Both the position numbers and the translations under genes were made by a program. Of a DNA stretch of 64,000 bases, positions 17,939 through 28,905 are shown piece after piece. This stretch comes from JALORV01 sp963769745 (GTDB lineage: Bacteria; Pseudomonadota; Gammaproteobacteria; Burkholderiales; Burkholderiaceae_F). A model generated the notes under the pieces. That model was not told the origin of the DNA, searched no databases, and was given only the letters and a program-made list of their open reading frames with translations. The stretch spans positions 1 to 64,000 of the forward strand of contig CAVYNB010000009.1 in assembly GCA_963769745.1 (NCBI GenBank), given 5' to 3'. Position 1 is the first letter of the stretch. Each line of letters opens with the position of its first letter.

Positions 17939-19127
17939 CTATCGACCGAACCAGGTCAGAAACCCCTGAACGATCAGCGCATTGGCCGTATCGGTGAACA
18001 GCGATGCCGCGAGCGTGATCACGAGAAAGGCCCTGGGCGCATCGCCGTACTTGAGCGCCAGCCGCTTCATCGCGGCGAGTCCGACCGGCATCGCGCCGAG
18101 GCCGAAGCCGACGAAGCCGGCGGCTCCGATCGCACCATCGCGGCCCTTGAGGAGTGGATACACCAGCAGCGCGGCAATCAGGGCTGTCAGCACGATCTGG
18201 GCGAGCACTGCGACCGCGACCAGCCCCACGGAATCACCGACGGCCGCGAGCTGCAGGCCCAGCATCGCGATCGCGAGGAACACACGCAGTGCCAGGGTCC
18301 CGATCAGGTCGGCCCCGGCGAGGTCGAGGCGGATGCGTGCCAGGTCCGCGACATTGGTCACGATCACGGCCGCGAGCAGCACCGCCAGGAACGCCGGGAT
18401 CGTCACGCCGAGCACTTCGCCGACGATCGGGCGCGCCGCCAGGCCGAGGCCGATGCTCAGTGCCAGCCAGAGCAGCACGGTGATCCAGCGATCCGAATCG
18501 AACGGCCCCTGCGGCCACTCGGGCTCGGACTCGACCGGCGCGACATCTCTGGTCCGGCGAACGCGCTGCGTGTTCGGCCAGACGCGTCCCGACAATCCCG
18601 GAAACGATCGCCCCGGACACCAGCCCGAGCGTCGCGCAGACCATGCCGATCTCCAGCGCGTGCGGCAGGTTGGCGGCCTGCTCGGTCTCGGCCCACGCGA
18701 CCGTGGTGCCGTGGCCCCCGAGGAAGGGCACGCTGCCCAGGAAGACCCCCAGTGCCGCGGGACGCCCGAAGGCGCTCGCGATGGCGACACCGATCGCCGA
18801 CTGCGCGATGGCGAGAACTGCAATCAGCACGCACAGCAGCGCCACCGCTCCGCCACCGCGCGACAGACGCCGGAACTTGGCCGTCAGTCCGAGCGAGGCG
18901 AAGAAGATCAGCAACAGCGCATTGCGCAACGTGTCGCCGAAAGTCACCTTGAAGTCGGCGACTCCGCCGATGACCGCGAGCAGGATCGCGATCAGCAGGC
19001 CGCCCGTGACGGCCGGCGGAATGCTGTACTCCGCCAGCACCGGCACCCATCGGTTGATGCGCACGCCAAGCAGGATGGTCGCCAGTGCCGCGATGCCGGT
19101 CCACAGTTCATTCAGTGCGATCGTCAT
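17939..19127 (-). CDS. gltS: Sodium/glutamate symporter GltS (frame broken once)
   Basis: About 395 residues after correction, close to the 401 of E. coli GltS. The first part (ALNELWTGIAALATILLG, EYSIPPAVTGGLLIA, VPFLGGHGTTVAW) and the last part (GFVGFGLGAMPVGLAAM, FTDTANALIVQ) carry the two GltS halves, each with its glycine-rich re-entrant loop. They lie in different frames. One extra base between about 18560 and 18600, in the cytoplasmic linker between halves, accounts for this. It imports glutamate with sodium at the inner membrane. The start ATG at 19127 is the natural one. Confidence 0.88.
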
Positions 19128-19537
19128 CGTCTGATGCGGCCCAAAAGGACAAGGACGTCATTATCGGTGCGGTCTGAGACGCCCGCTTCCACGGCGCGTC
19201 ATCGGGAAGGCTCAACTTCCGCACTTGGCCGTGCCCAGCCGCCCATACGGCTAATTTCCAATGGTGCCAGGCACGGTTCGCCTCTGAGCGCCGCAACATC
19301 CTAATTGGGACGACCCTCGTGACCGCCGACGGGCGGAAGGCGCGGAACGCTCACGGAACGCACTCCTGCGTACGGTTCATCCCTGAGCAAGGGACACCGG
19401 CGACCGCTAAGCGGCGTCTTTGATACGCAACCGTTGCAGAACTGAAATCCGGCGAACACCGTGGCCCGCGACGATTGCATCCGGTTGGCGGCGTACTCCG
19501 TCGGTGAAGCCAGGACAGTCGAACGCAGGAGTCAGGC
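19128..19537. other. Intergenic region with a nested hairpin
   Basis: The 410 bp lie between the divergent gltS and GNAT genes and contain no credible gene. One structure stands out: CCGTGCC (19229-19235) pairs with GGCACGG (19270-19276) and encloses AGCCG/CGGCT (19237-19241 with 19248-19252). It could be part of a leader or a small RNA; I do not recognise it as a known riboswitch. Confidence 0.4.
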
Positions 19538-20170
19538 ATGAACGTCATTTCGATGGAGGCCGCAGCACAATCTCGGACCGACCCGCGGTTCCGGATTCAC
19601 CGGTACCCGACGACGCTGATCGATCGCGTCCAGCTGGGCGACGGACGCAGCGTGACGATACGACCCGTACTGCCGCAGGACGTCGCCCTGCAGCGGGCCT
19701 TCGTCGCGGCGCTGTCGCCGGCGACGCGCTACCGGCGCTTTCATGGTCCGGTGAACGAACTGCCGGAGGCGACGCTGAGCTACATGACTGAGGTCGACTA
19801 CGCATCGCATATGGCGCTGCTGGCGACGACGATCGACTCTGGAGGTCGGGAGATTCAGGTCGCCGAGGCACGTTGGGTGCGACGCGAGCCGCCCGATTCG
19901 ACCGACGTTGCCGAATTCGCGCTTGCGGTTGCGGACGATTGGCAGCGGGCTGGACTCGGCGCGCTACTGCTCGGCAAGCTCGTCGACTCCGCCGCGGCGC
20001 AGGGCATTCGGCGCCTGAGCGGCGATGTGCTGGCCGACAACGACGGAATGTGCGGGCTGCTGAAGCGAAACGGCTGGCACCAGACGCCTGATCACTTCGA
20101 TGAGCGGCTCATCGTCGCGCAGCTCGAACTCGATGCAACGTCCGCCGAACGCTCGGCACTGGCCGCGTAG
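19538..20170 (+). CDS. GNAT-family N-acetyltransferase (Pat-like)
   Basis: 210 residues. The acetyl-CoA loop is seen in VADDWQRAGLGALLLGKLV (the Q/RxxGxG/A motif), preceded by EFALAV on strand 4. The N-terminal segment VTIRPVLPQDVALQRAFVAALSPATRYRRF is typical of the GNAT domain found at the end of protein acetyltransferases and acetyl-CoA synthetase-like proteins (Pat/YfiQ), here as a stand-alone protein. GGAG precedes the ATG at 19538. It converges on katG with only 35 bp between. The target is unknown. Confidence 0.85.
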   Translation: MNVISMEAAAQSRTDPRFRIHRYPTTLIDRVQLGDGRSVTIRPVLPQDVALQRAFVAALSPATRYRRFHGPVNELPEATLSYMTEVDYASHMALLATTIDSGGREIQVAEARWVRREPPDSTDVAEFALAVADDWQRAGLGALLLGKLVDSAAAQGIRRLSGDVLADNDGMCGLLKRNGWHQTPDHFDERLIVAQLELDATSAERSALAA

Positions 20171-20205
20171 TTATCTTCGCGATGGTCGCCCGCACGCTGC
20201 CGAGT

Positions 20206-22431
<2,226 letters not shown>

Positions 22432-22565
22432 GGTTCTCTCCGTTGCTTTCTTCGCTTGACTGCTCGAGCCAGTCTAGGGATTGGGTGTCATTCGAACAAA
22501 TTGGTTTTGGCAATGCGATCGATAGTGCCGACCGGCGAACTTGCGAAGGCTATCTCTGGAACCGC

Positions 22566-23771
22566 TCAGCGCCGACGCCAGCTGCGCACCGCCAGCGCCA
22601 GCAGCCCCGCCACCAGTCCCCAGAACGCCGATCCGATCGAAAACAACGTGACGCCCGACGCGGTCGCGACAAATGTGATCACGGCCGCATCGCGCGTTGA
22701 TTCTTCCTTCAGTGCCGCCGCCAGGCCGTTGCCGATCGTTCCCAGCAATGCCAGCCCGGCGATGCCCAGCACCAGTTCACGCGGGAATGCTGCAAAGAGA
22801 CCCGCCACGGCCCCGCCGAACAGGCCGATCAGAACGTAGAACACGCCGGCAGACACGGCCGCCGTGTAGCGACGCGCGGGATCGTGGTGTGCGTCAGGTC
22901 CCATGCAGATCGCCGCGGTGATTGCCGCCAGGTTGAATGCATAGCCGCCGAAAGGCGCCAGCAGTGTGGTTGCCACCCCGGTCGTCGTGATGATCGGCGA
23001 CACCGGCGGGTTGTAACCGTGCACCTGCAGCGTCGCCACGCCAGGCACATTCTGCGAAGCCATCGTGACGACGAGCAGCGGCAGCGTGACACCGATGGCG
23101 GCCGTCCAGGACAGTTCCGGCGCCACGAACTCCGGCCGGGTCAGGCCCGTCGGCCACTCGATTTGTCCGAACAGGCCGAGAGCGCCGGCGATCGCTACGC
23201 CGACGGCGAACGCGACCGGCACGGCAAAGCGCGGCCACGCGCGACGTCCGAGCAGGAAAGTTGCGAACATGGCGAACACGAGGGCGAACTGGCTTTTCAT
23301 CGCGCCGAACGCGTCGAGTCCGAAGCGCAGCAGCACCCCCGCCAGCATCGCCGCCGCCAGCGCCGCCGGCAGCCGCTTCATCAGTCGATCGAAAGCGCCG
23401 CTGAGGCCGATCGCCACGATCGCGAGACCGGTCAGCACGAAGGCCCCGACGATCTCGGCCATCGGCAGGCCGCCGACTCCGGTGATCAGCAATGCCGCGC
23501 CCGGTGTCGACCAGGCGGTGAGCACCGGCATCCGGTAACGCAATGACAGCACGATCGTCGTGAGCCCCATGCCGAGGCCGAGCGCCCACATCCACGACGC
23601 CGTTTGCGCCGGTGTCGCACCCGCCGCGCGTGCCGCCTCGAACACGATCACCGCCGAACTGGTGTAGCCCACCAGTACCGCGACGAAGCCTGCCACGACG
23701 GAGCCGAACGAGAAATCGCGCACGCTGCGAGCGTATCGCAGGCGATGCGCGGCATGGCACTCAGCGATCAC
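22566..23771 (-). CDS. benE: BenE-family benzoate/H+ symporter
   Basis: 401 residues and about 11-12 membrane segments. Family landmarks are FSFGSVVAGFVAVLVGYTSS at the start, STPGAALLITG, ASQNVPGVATLQVHGYNPP and APFGGYAFNLAAITAAICMGP. BenE/YdcO proteins are annotated as benzoate:H+ symporters; no benzoate catabolic genes are nearby, so the substrate is uncertain. The start is GTG at 23771, but an internal GTG just before RDFSFGS (near 23723) would match family N-termini better. Confidence 0.87.
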   Translation of the reverse strand: MIAECHAAHRLRYARSVRDFSFGSVVAGFVAVLVGYTSSAVIVFEAARAAGATPAQTASWMWALGLGMGLTTIVLSLRYRMPVLTAWSTPGAALLITGVGGLPMAEIVGAFVLTGLAIVAIGLSGAFDRLMKRLPAALAAAMLAGVLLRFGLDAFGAMKSQFALVFAMFATFLLGRRAWPRFAVPVAFAVGVAIAGALGLFGQIEWPTGLTRPEFVAPELSWTAAIGVTLPLLVVTMASQNVPGVATLQVHGYNPPVSPIITTTGVATTLLAPFGGYAFNLAAITAAICMGPDAHHDPARRYTAAVSAGVFYVLIGLFGGAVAGLFAAFPRELVLGIAGLALLGTIGNGLAAALKEESTRDAAVITFVATASGVTLFSIGSAFWGLVAGLLALAVRSWRRR

Positions 23772-23813
23772 CGCGTCGTCTGGCGGATCGCTATGGCGTG
23801 ATCACACCCCAGC

Positions 23814-24149
23814 TCACTTCAATCGGCGCGGAGCGTTGACCACGGAGTCGAGCCAGTCACCGTCGCGTCGAAACACGACGTAAGGGCGACGGCCGCTCCA
23901 CTCGACCACGAGCACGCGGGGTCCGGCAGGCGGCCAGAGTTCGAGAGTCACCCGACGTCCCGCGTCATGATGGGCTGCGTCACGTGCCGCGGCGCGAGAG
24001 ATGACTACCTGCAGATCGTTGAGCCGAAAGTGGCGCACCTCGACCTGATCCTCGACGTCCCGAAACGCGGTCTCCACCATGGGCCACAGGGTCTGGGCAA
24101 GCAACTGCTGCAGGCCGTCGACCTTGGCACGGGGCCGTCGGGGCGGCAT
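23814..24149 (-). CDS. Hypothetical cytoplasmic protein
   Basis: About 111 residues from the ATG at 24149 (MPPRRPRAKVDGLQQLL). It looks folded: an amphipathic helix (QQLLAQTLWPMVETAFRDV) and then beta strands (QVEVRHFRLND, RVLVVEWSGRRPYVVFRRDG). No known motif. The frame is open for 39 further codons upstream, but that part is low in protein-like content. Confidence 0.5.
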   Translation of the reverse strand: MPPRRPRAKVDGLQQLLAQTLWPMVETAFRDVEDQVEVRHFRLNDLQVVISRAAARDAAHHDAGRRVTLELWPPAGPRVLVVEWSGRRPYVVFRRDGDWLDSVVNAPRRLK

Positions 24150-24574
24150 GGCTGCAGTTGCCGCTGCCCGAGCAGTCGCGACACGATGGCCCGCACCGCC
24201 GTCCCGTGCAGGTGGCAACCTGAGTGTTGATCGCAACTGGAGCAAGCCCTTCCGAACCGAACCCATACGAGTACCGCACGCCGCTTTGTCAACAGCCGGA
24301 ATTTCATCGGTTCACCGGGGCCTTGCCCATCATCCGTTGGGGTGGCCGCGGTGCGGAACAGCAAGCGACTTCATCGCGGGCGAGTCGCCGCCAGCGAGGA
24401 AACCCAGCCAGTAACTCACCTCTCAAAGTTCTCGCCAACGCCCGGCAAAGCAGACATCATGGTCGAGCGAAGCGAATCACTTGGCTTCGCCAACGGCGCA
24501 GCATGCGCGGCGGTCCCAGCCGTTCGCATGAGCTCTGTCAACCACGTCAAGCACAAGCCTCGGAGGAAGCCAAC
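24150..24574. other. Intergenic region, nothing recognised
   Basis: The 425 bp lie between the divergent hypothetical gene at 24149 and the membrane protein at 24575. I see no convincing gene, hairpin or promoter beyond the ribosome-binding site of the latter. Open frames here have the composition of chance GC-rich reading frames. Confidence 0.4.
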
Positions 24575-25081
24575 GTGACGTCTTCAGAATCCGACTTTCT
24601 CCTGAGCCTCGCAGCACTGTCGTTGTCGTTCGTCGGCTTTTCGGCGGTGGTCGTCACTCTTCGAGGTGCACTCGGGGGCGAGATCTCCGATCGGCACCTC
24701 CGGCTGGTGCGGCTCTATATCGAAGGAGGACTCCTGGTGACCGCGCTGGCATTGATTCCCGCGCTCCTGAACCTGCTTCATATCCCGGCGTCCGTCATCT
24801 GGCCGGTGGCCAGCGCAGTCGCCGCGGCGATCTTCTCGTACGTGCTGCTGACCCAGTTTCGCCGTCGCCGCGCAATCGAGCCGGGCCCGTTTCCGCCATG
24901 GGTCGTCGTCGTTTACGCGATTTCGCTCGCCTGTGTCCTCGGTCTCTGGATCAATGCGGCAGGGATTCCCTTTCGGCCGAACGTTGGTCCCTACGCAGTC
25001 ACACTGACCTGGGCCCTTTGCGTCTTCGGTTTCATCTTTGTCCGCACGATCGACATCTTCCTGCACCGTGCTCAACCCTGA
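24575..25081 (+). CDS. Multi-pass membrane protein, hypothetical
   Basis: 168 residues with four or five membrane segments (FLLSLAALSLSFVGFSAVVVTL, GGLLVTALALIPALLNLL, VIWPVASAVAAAIFSYVLL, VVVVYAISLACVLGLWI, YAVTLTWALCVFGFIFV). The start is GTG at 24575 with GGAGGAAG about 6 bp upstream. No functional motif is visible; the charged residues fall in short loops. Confidence 0.72.
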   Translation: MTSSESDFLLSLAALSLSFVGFSAVVVTLRGALGGEISDRHLRLVRLYIEGGLLVTALALIPALLNLLHIPASVIWPVASAVAAAIFSYVLLTQFRRRRAIEPGPFPPWVVVVYAISLACVLGLWINAAGIPFRPNVGPYAVTLTWALCVFGFIFVRTIDIFLHRAQP

Positions 25082-25149
25082 TGCCGTCGATTGCATCGCA
25101 GTCGTCGGCAAAGCGACGGCGCTTCGCGCACAGTGTTGCGAGTTGAGCG

Positions 25150-25629
25150 ATGCCCGATGAGACGGCCTTGAACGCGACTCTCGTTCTGCGCATCGCCACA
25201 TCGGACGACGCACACGCGGTCGCCGAGGTCCTGATCCGGTCGCGCGCCGAGTACCTTCCGTTCGCACCGTCGGCCCACCCTCCGGACGACGTGCGTGCCT
25301 GGGTAGCCAATCGGTTGGTGCCGACGGATGGCGTTACCGTGGCGGAACATCAAGGCGAAGTCGTCGGCGTTCTGGCGATCTCGCGACTGGACGGCGTCTC
25401 GTGGATCGATCAGATGTATGTGCGACCGGGGTGGACCGGCCGAGGCGTGGGAACGCGGCTGCTGGAGCACGCTCATCGGCTGCTGCCCCGGCCGATTCGC
25501 CTCTACACGTTTCAGGCGAATGCCGGAGCACGCCGATTCTATGAGCGGCACGGCTACCGGGCGATTGAGTTCACGGATGGACAGGCCAATGAGGAACGTT
25601 GCCCCGACGTACTTTACGAACTGAATTGA
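25150..25629 (+). CDS. GNAT-family N-acetyltransferase
   Basis: 159 residues. The fold is easy to follow: LVLRIATSDDAHAVAEVL (N-terminal strand and helix), VVGVLAISRLDG, WIDQMYVRPGWTGRGVGTRLLEHA (acetyl-CoA pyrophosphate loop, here GRGVGT) and FQANAGARRFYERHGYRAIEF (the last strand with its Tyr). The substrate is unknown. It lies 68 bp after the membrane protein gene. Confidence 0.9.
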   Translation: MPDETALNATLVLRIATSDDAHAVAEVLIRSRAEYLPFAPSAHPPDDVRAWVANRLVPTDGVTVAEHQGEVVGVLAISRLDGVSWIDQMYVRPGWTGRGVGTRLLEHAHRLLPRPIRLYTFQANAGARRFYERHGYRAIEFTDGQANEERCPDVLYELN

Positions 25630-25725
25630 GCGAAGGAAGCTCGGGCTCAACGCTGTGGGACGCTTCTCGTAGCGCCCCATCCACTTTAGAGTTGCCAGCG
25701 TCGCCGCCGCACGCGAGGTCAGAAA

Positions 25726-27285
25726 ATGCAGGGCAGTCAGCAGGCTCACGAGCATGGTCGGCGCGGGCTGCTCGGAAATTTCATACAGCACATTCGCGAT
25801 GACTGGCCGGCCACGGTCTTTGTGGCGGCACTCTTTGCGGTCCTGGACAGCCATGTCGGGTGGCTGGACGCGATCAACGGTCACGCGTTCGTCGCCATCG
25901 GCAATCTCGCCGGGATACCGCAGGAAAGTGGCGCGGCGAAAGCAAAGGCGCTGGTCGTGGTGATTGACCAGGCCGCGGCCGAATCGAGATACCTGGACCG
26001 TTCACCGCTCGACCGCTGCCAGCTGCTGGCCGACCTCGGAGCGGTTTATTCGGCGATGGACCGACACAATCAGCAGCGCGATGCCGTACGCGCGAAGTCG
26101 CCAGCGTCGTCCGCCCACCGCGTGGACCTGCTGGTGGTCGATCTCGACCTGTCACCTGCGCCGTGGCTCGCGACCGACGAGGGGAAGAAATCGGCGGAAG
26201 CCCAGTGCGAACGCGACCTGCACCGGATGATTGCGCAGGCGCACAGTCAATGGCGCATCCGCACGGTGCTGATGAACCCGTTCGAATCGGTCGATTCCGG
26301 CGCCAAGGCAGCGAAAGAAGCCTGGAAGAAGGACCTCGAAGGCTCGGGCGTGAACTTTGGTCGCGCCGTCCTGCCGGTCGACTACGGGCTGGTGATCAAG
26401 CAATACTGTGCGCCCGACGCGATGGCCGTGACGGCGTATGACCTGTGGACGCAGCGCAAGCGAGCGAACAATGAGGCGCACGAAGTCAACGAATGCATCG
26501 AGGCTGCGAGGGATCCGGCACGGAAGTCCAAAGGCGCGTCCCAGCATATCGATCCTCGGCGCTACCTTTCCGGCGTGGTCCCGATCGCGGCGAGCGCGCA
26601 GCCCGGATTCGATGGCCAGCTCGATCGCGCCCTCGGATCCGACCCGTCGACGAACGCAGCCCCTGGCGGGGCCGGATTTCATGCGGTGTTCTTCGGCGCC
26701 GCATACGGCGAGGGCGACACCTTTGTCACTCCGCTGGGCGATCTCTACGGCGTCGAAATCCACGCGGCGAGCTTCCTGTCGTTCCTCGATCCACTGAGCG
26801 CCGACAACCACCTGGCCGAACTGCTGGCCGACATCGTCTTCGGTTTTGTGTTTGGATTTGTGATTGCCTTTTTCTGGGAGCAGTACTTCCGGCTGAGGCT
26901 GAGCGACGACTCCGACCGCCGCCTGATCGCACCGGTCGTGCTGGGCGGACTGGGCATCGCCGTGGCGCTCGTCGCGTTTGTCCTGACCATCGTTTCGTGG
27001 CTGCTGCTCGCCCGCTTCGGCATCTGGTCGTCGCCGATTCCGATGGCGATCGGCATGCTGATCGAGAGCTTTGTGTCCGGCTCGGTCGCCCAGGGGATTC
27101 GAGAAGCCGACAGCCTCAAGGGTGGCGGCCGACCACCGCGACAGACGTTTCGGGAAAGTGCCAAGAAGTTTTTCGGCGGGTCTATAGTAAGTTTGCTGCA
27201 GAAGAGAAAACTACTGTCGGCGACGCTGCTGACTTTGCGGCTGGGAGTGTGGGTGGCAGTGGTCGCAGTGGCGTTCTTGCGCTAG
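25726..27285 (+). CDS. CHASE2-type extracytoplasmic sensor with no output domain
   Basis: 519 residues. A first membrane segment (FVAALFAVLDSHVGWLDAI) is followed by a long periplasmic domain to about residue 360, with CHASE2 features (ALVVVIDQAA, VDLLVVDLDLS, and the family-typical YGVEIHAASFLSFL at its end). Then come membrane segments (DIVFGFVFGFVIAFF, LGGLGIAVALVAFVLTIV, a third) and a short basic tail with one last hydrophobic stretch (LLTLRLGVWVAVVAVAFL). CHASE2 normally drives a kinase, cyclase or GGDEF domain; none is fused here. GAGG is 8 bp before the ATG. It heads a tight three-gene set. Confidence 0.8.
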   Translation: MQGSQQAHEHGRRGLLGNFIQHIRDDWPATVFVAALFAVLDSHVGWLDAINGHAFVAIGNLAGIPQESGAAKAKALVVVIDQAAAESRYLDRSPLDRCQLLADLGAVYSAMDRHNQQRDAVRAKSPASSAHRVDLLVVDLDLSPAPWLATDEGKKSAEAQCERDLHRMIAQAHSQWRIRTVLMNPFESVDSGAKAAKEAWKKDLEGSGVNFGRAVLPVDYGLVIKQYCAPDAMAVTAYDLWTQRKRANNEAHEVNECIEAARDPARKSKGASQHIDPRRYLSGVVPIAASAQPGFDGQLDRALGSDPSTNAAPGGAGFHAVFFGAAYGEGDTFVTPLGDLYGVEIHAASFLSFLDPLSADNHLAELLADIVFGFVFGFVIAFFWEQYFRLRLSDDSDRRLIAPVVLGGLGIAVALVAFVLTIVSWLLLARFGIWSSPIPMAIGMLIESFVSGSVAQGIREADSLKGGGRPPRQTFRESAKKFFGGSIVSLLQKRKLLSATLLTLRLGVWVAVVAVAFLR

Positions 27286-27299
27286 GAGCAGAGGCGGGG

Positions 27300-27731
27300 A
27301 TGAAGCGGCTTGTCGTTTCGGTGGCATTGGTCGTGTCGTCGTGGTCAACGTCGGCCGACGCGCAGAATTGCCGTGGCCTGCTGGACATTCCGGCAACGGC
27401 ATCCTCAGCGCTCACAGCGTTCATCAAGAGTCTTGCCGACACCAACGCCGCCTGCGGCTCGGTCAAGGTCGTGTTGAGCCGCGTCGTCAGCCGCGAGAAG
27501 ACGGGCGGTCGCAAGCTCGAACCGGACAAGCCACTGGATCTGAAGAAGGCGCAGGCCAATCAGGACGCCGCACTCAGGGATCCGGAGATCAGGGCACGCG
27601 TAGAGAAGGCGCGCGCGGAGATCAAGGACGAGAACGTGCTGCTCGCGTATGAGGCCGCGGTCTTCGATGAAGAAGGCTTCTACGACGCGCGCGACCTGAA
27701 GATCCAGCAGTTGCAGCAACGACTCAACTGA
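27300..27731 (+). CDS. Small exported helical protein of the CHASE2–M48 module
   Basis: 143 residues. The signal peptide MKRLVVSVALVVSSWSTSADA ends in ADA-Q. The mature part has two cysteines near its start (QNCRGLLD and NAACGSVK), probably a disulfide, and then charged helices (KLEPDKPLDLKKAQANQDAALRDPEIRARVEKARAEI), possibly a coiled coil. It begins 14 bp after the CHASE2 gene and ends 24 bp before the M48 start, which implies one transcript. The family is not recognised; it could be a partner or substrate of the protease (inference). Confidence 0.75.
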   Translation: MKRLVVSVALVVSSWSTSADAQNCRGLLDIPATASSALTAFIKSLADTNAACGSVKVVLSRVVSREKTGGRKLEPDKPLDLKKAQANQDAALRDPEIRARVEKARAEIKDENVLLAYEAAVFDEEGFYDARDLKIQQLQQRLN

Positions 27732-27755
27732 GTCGTGCGCGCTCACGTGCCAGCG

Positions 27756-28862
27756 ATGTCGAGACGCGTACGCCATTTCATCGGCATGTTGGCGTCGATC
27801 GTGGCGGCGGTTGCCGCTTCGCCGGGTGCGCTGGCTCAGACGGATGCCATCCGGACCAAGGAGATTACAAAGCTGTCGCCGAAGGCCTCGGTGGTGCTCG
27901 ACAGGAACTGCCCGGACATCGTGCAGCCCTACACCCTGGCGGATAACACGGCTTCACTGGCACTGTTCGGCGCGAAGGAGGCGATATCGGATGTCGGCGC
28001 CCGTCTGCTCGCCAACGCCGGCAGCATCCTGGCGGGCAATCGGCCCACACTCGCCCCTTCGACCGGCAAGCTCACCGCCTCGACCAAACTGGCAGCGAAG
28101 CAGCTCAACTGGCTGCCGATGACCGCGGAAGTGGCCTATGGCGAACGCCTGCATCAGGACGAGGTCGCCATTCTCGAGCGCGACAGCAAACTGGGCCAGA
28201 GGTACTACCCGATTGCCGACCGGCTGCTCGAGGAAGTCCTCGCCAGCGTCGGGCAACCGCACGACTACCAGTTCAAACTCTTCATCCTCAAGAACTCGTC
28301 GCGCAACGCCGCGGCGCGCCCCGGTGGCTTTCTCTACCTGGACCAGGGTCTGGTCGACGATCCAGCGCAGCTGCCCAAGGCGTACTTCGCCGTCGCGCAC
28401 GAAGTCGCGCATGTGCTGCAGCGGCACGAGACCAAGGAACTGCAAAGCAACGTCGTGGATGCCATTTCGTCCAAGGACGATCTGATGAAGGTGGTGACCG
28501 GTTCTGTGGCCAACCCGAATCTGATCCTGTCCTATGTGAAGGTCGAAAAGAATCGATTCACCCGGCATCACATCGATCAGGAACTGCAGTCGGACTCGTG
28601 TGCCGTGCGCCTGCTGAGTCGCACGCTGCCTGACTCGCAGGCGCTCGCCGCCTCGATCAATGCCTTTGTGCAGGACCTGCCCCAGCCGGAGCAGATCACC
28701 GAGCCGAAGGCGTCCTCATCGGACGAGGGCAAGCTGGCAAAGTCGGTGCACGACATCGTCGATGGCCCGGTCAAGCGCCATCCGAACAACGAGGAGCGGC
28801 TGCAGAACCTGCGCTCGATCACTGCAGAAATTGGTGCCGTGGCACCCACGCAGCGGCCGTAG
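27756..28862 (+). CDS. Exported M48-family zinc metalloprotease
   Basis: About 368 residues. A signal peptide runs from the ATG at 27756 to GALAQ; a GTG seven codons earlier is also possible. The catalytic motif is FAVAHEVAHVLQRHE (HExxH), and the third ligand is the Glu in DQELQSDSCAVRLL, the usual M48 spacing of some 60-70 residues. Between them is a stretch that could be a membrane-associated cap (NPNLILSYVKVEKN). Family relatives such as BepA and LoiP degrade or repair outer-membrane proteins. Here it is the last gene of the CHASE2 set, which suggests a signal-linked envelope protease. Confidence 0.85.
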   Translation: MSRRVRHFIGMLASIVAAVAASPGALAQTDAIRTKEITKLSPKASVVLDRNCPDIVQPYTLADNTASLALFGAKEAISDVGARLLANAGSILAGNRPTLAPSTGKLTASTKLAAKQLNWLPMTAEVAYGERLHQDEVAILERDSKLGQRYYPIADRLLEEVLASVGQPHDYQFKLFILKNSSRNAAARPGGFLYLDQGLVDDPAQLPKAYFAVAHEVAHVLQRHETKELQSNVVDAISSKDDLMKVVTGSVANPNLILSYVKVEKNRFTRHHIDQELQSDSCAVRLLSRTLPDSQALAASINAFVQDLPQPEQITEPKASSSDEGKLAKSVHDIVDGPVKRHPNNEERLQNLRSITAEIGAVAPTQRP

Positions 28863-28905
28863 CGGATTCTCCCACTTCGCATCGCGGTCGACGACGCGTT
28901 GGGCT

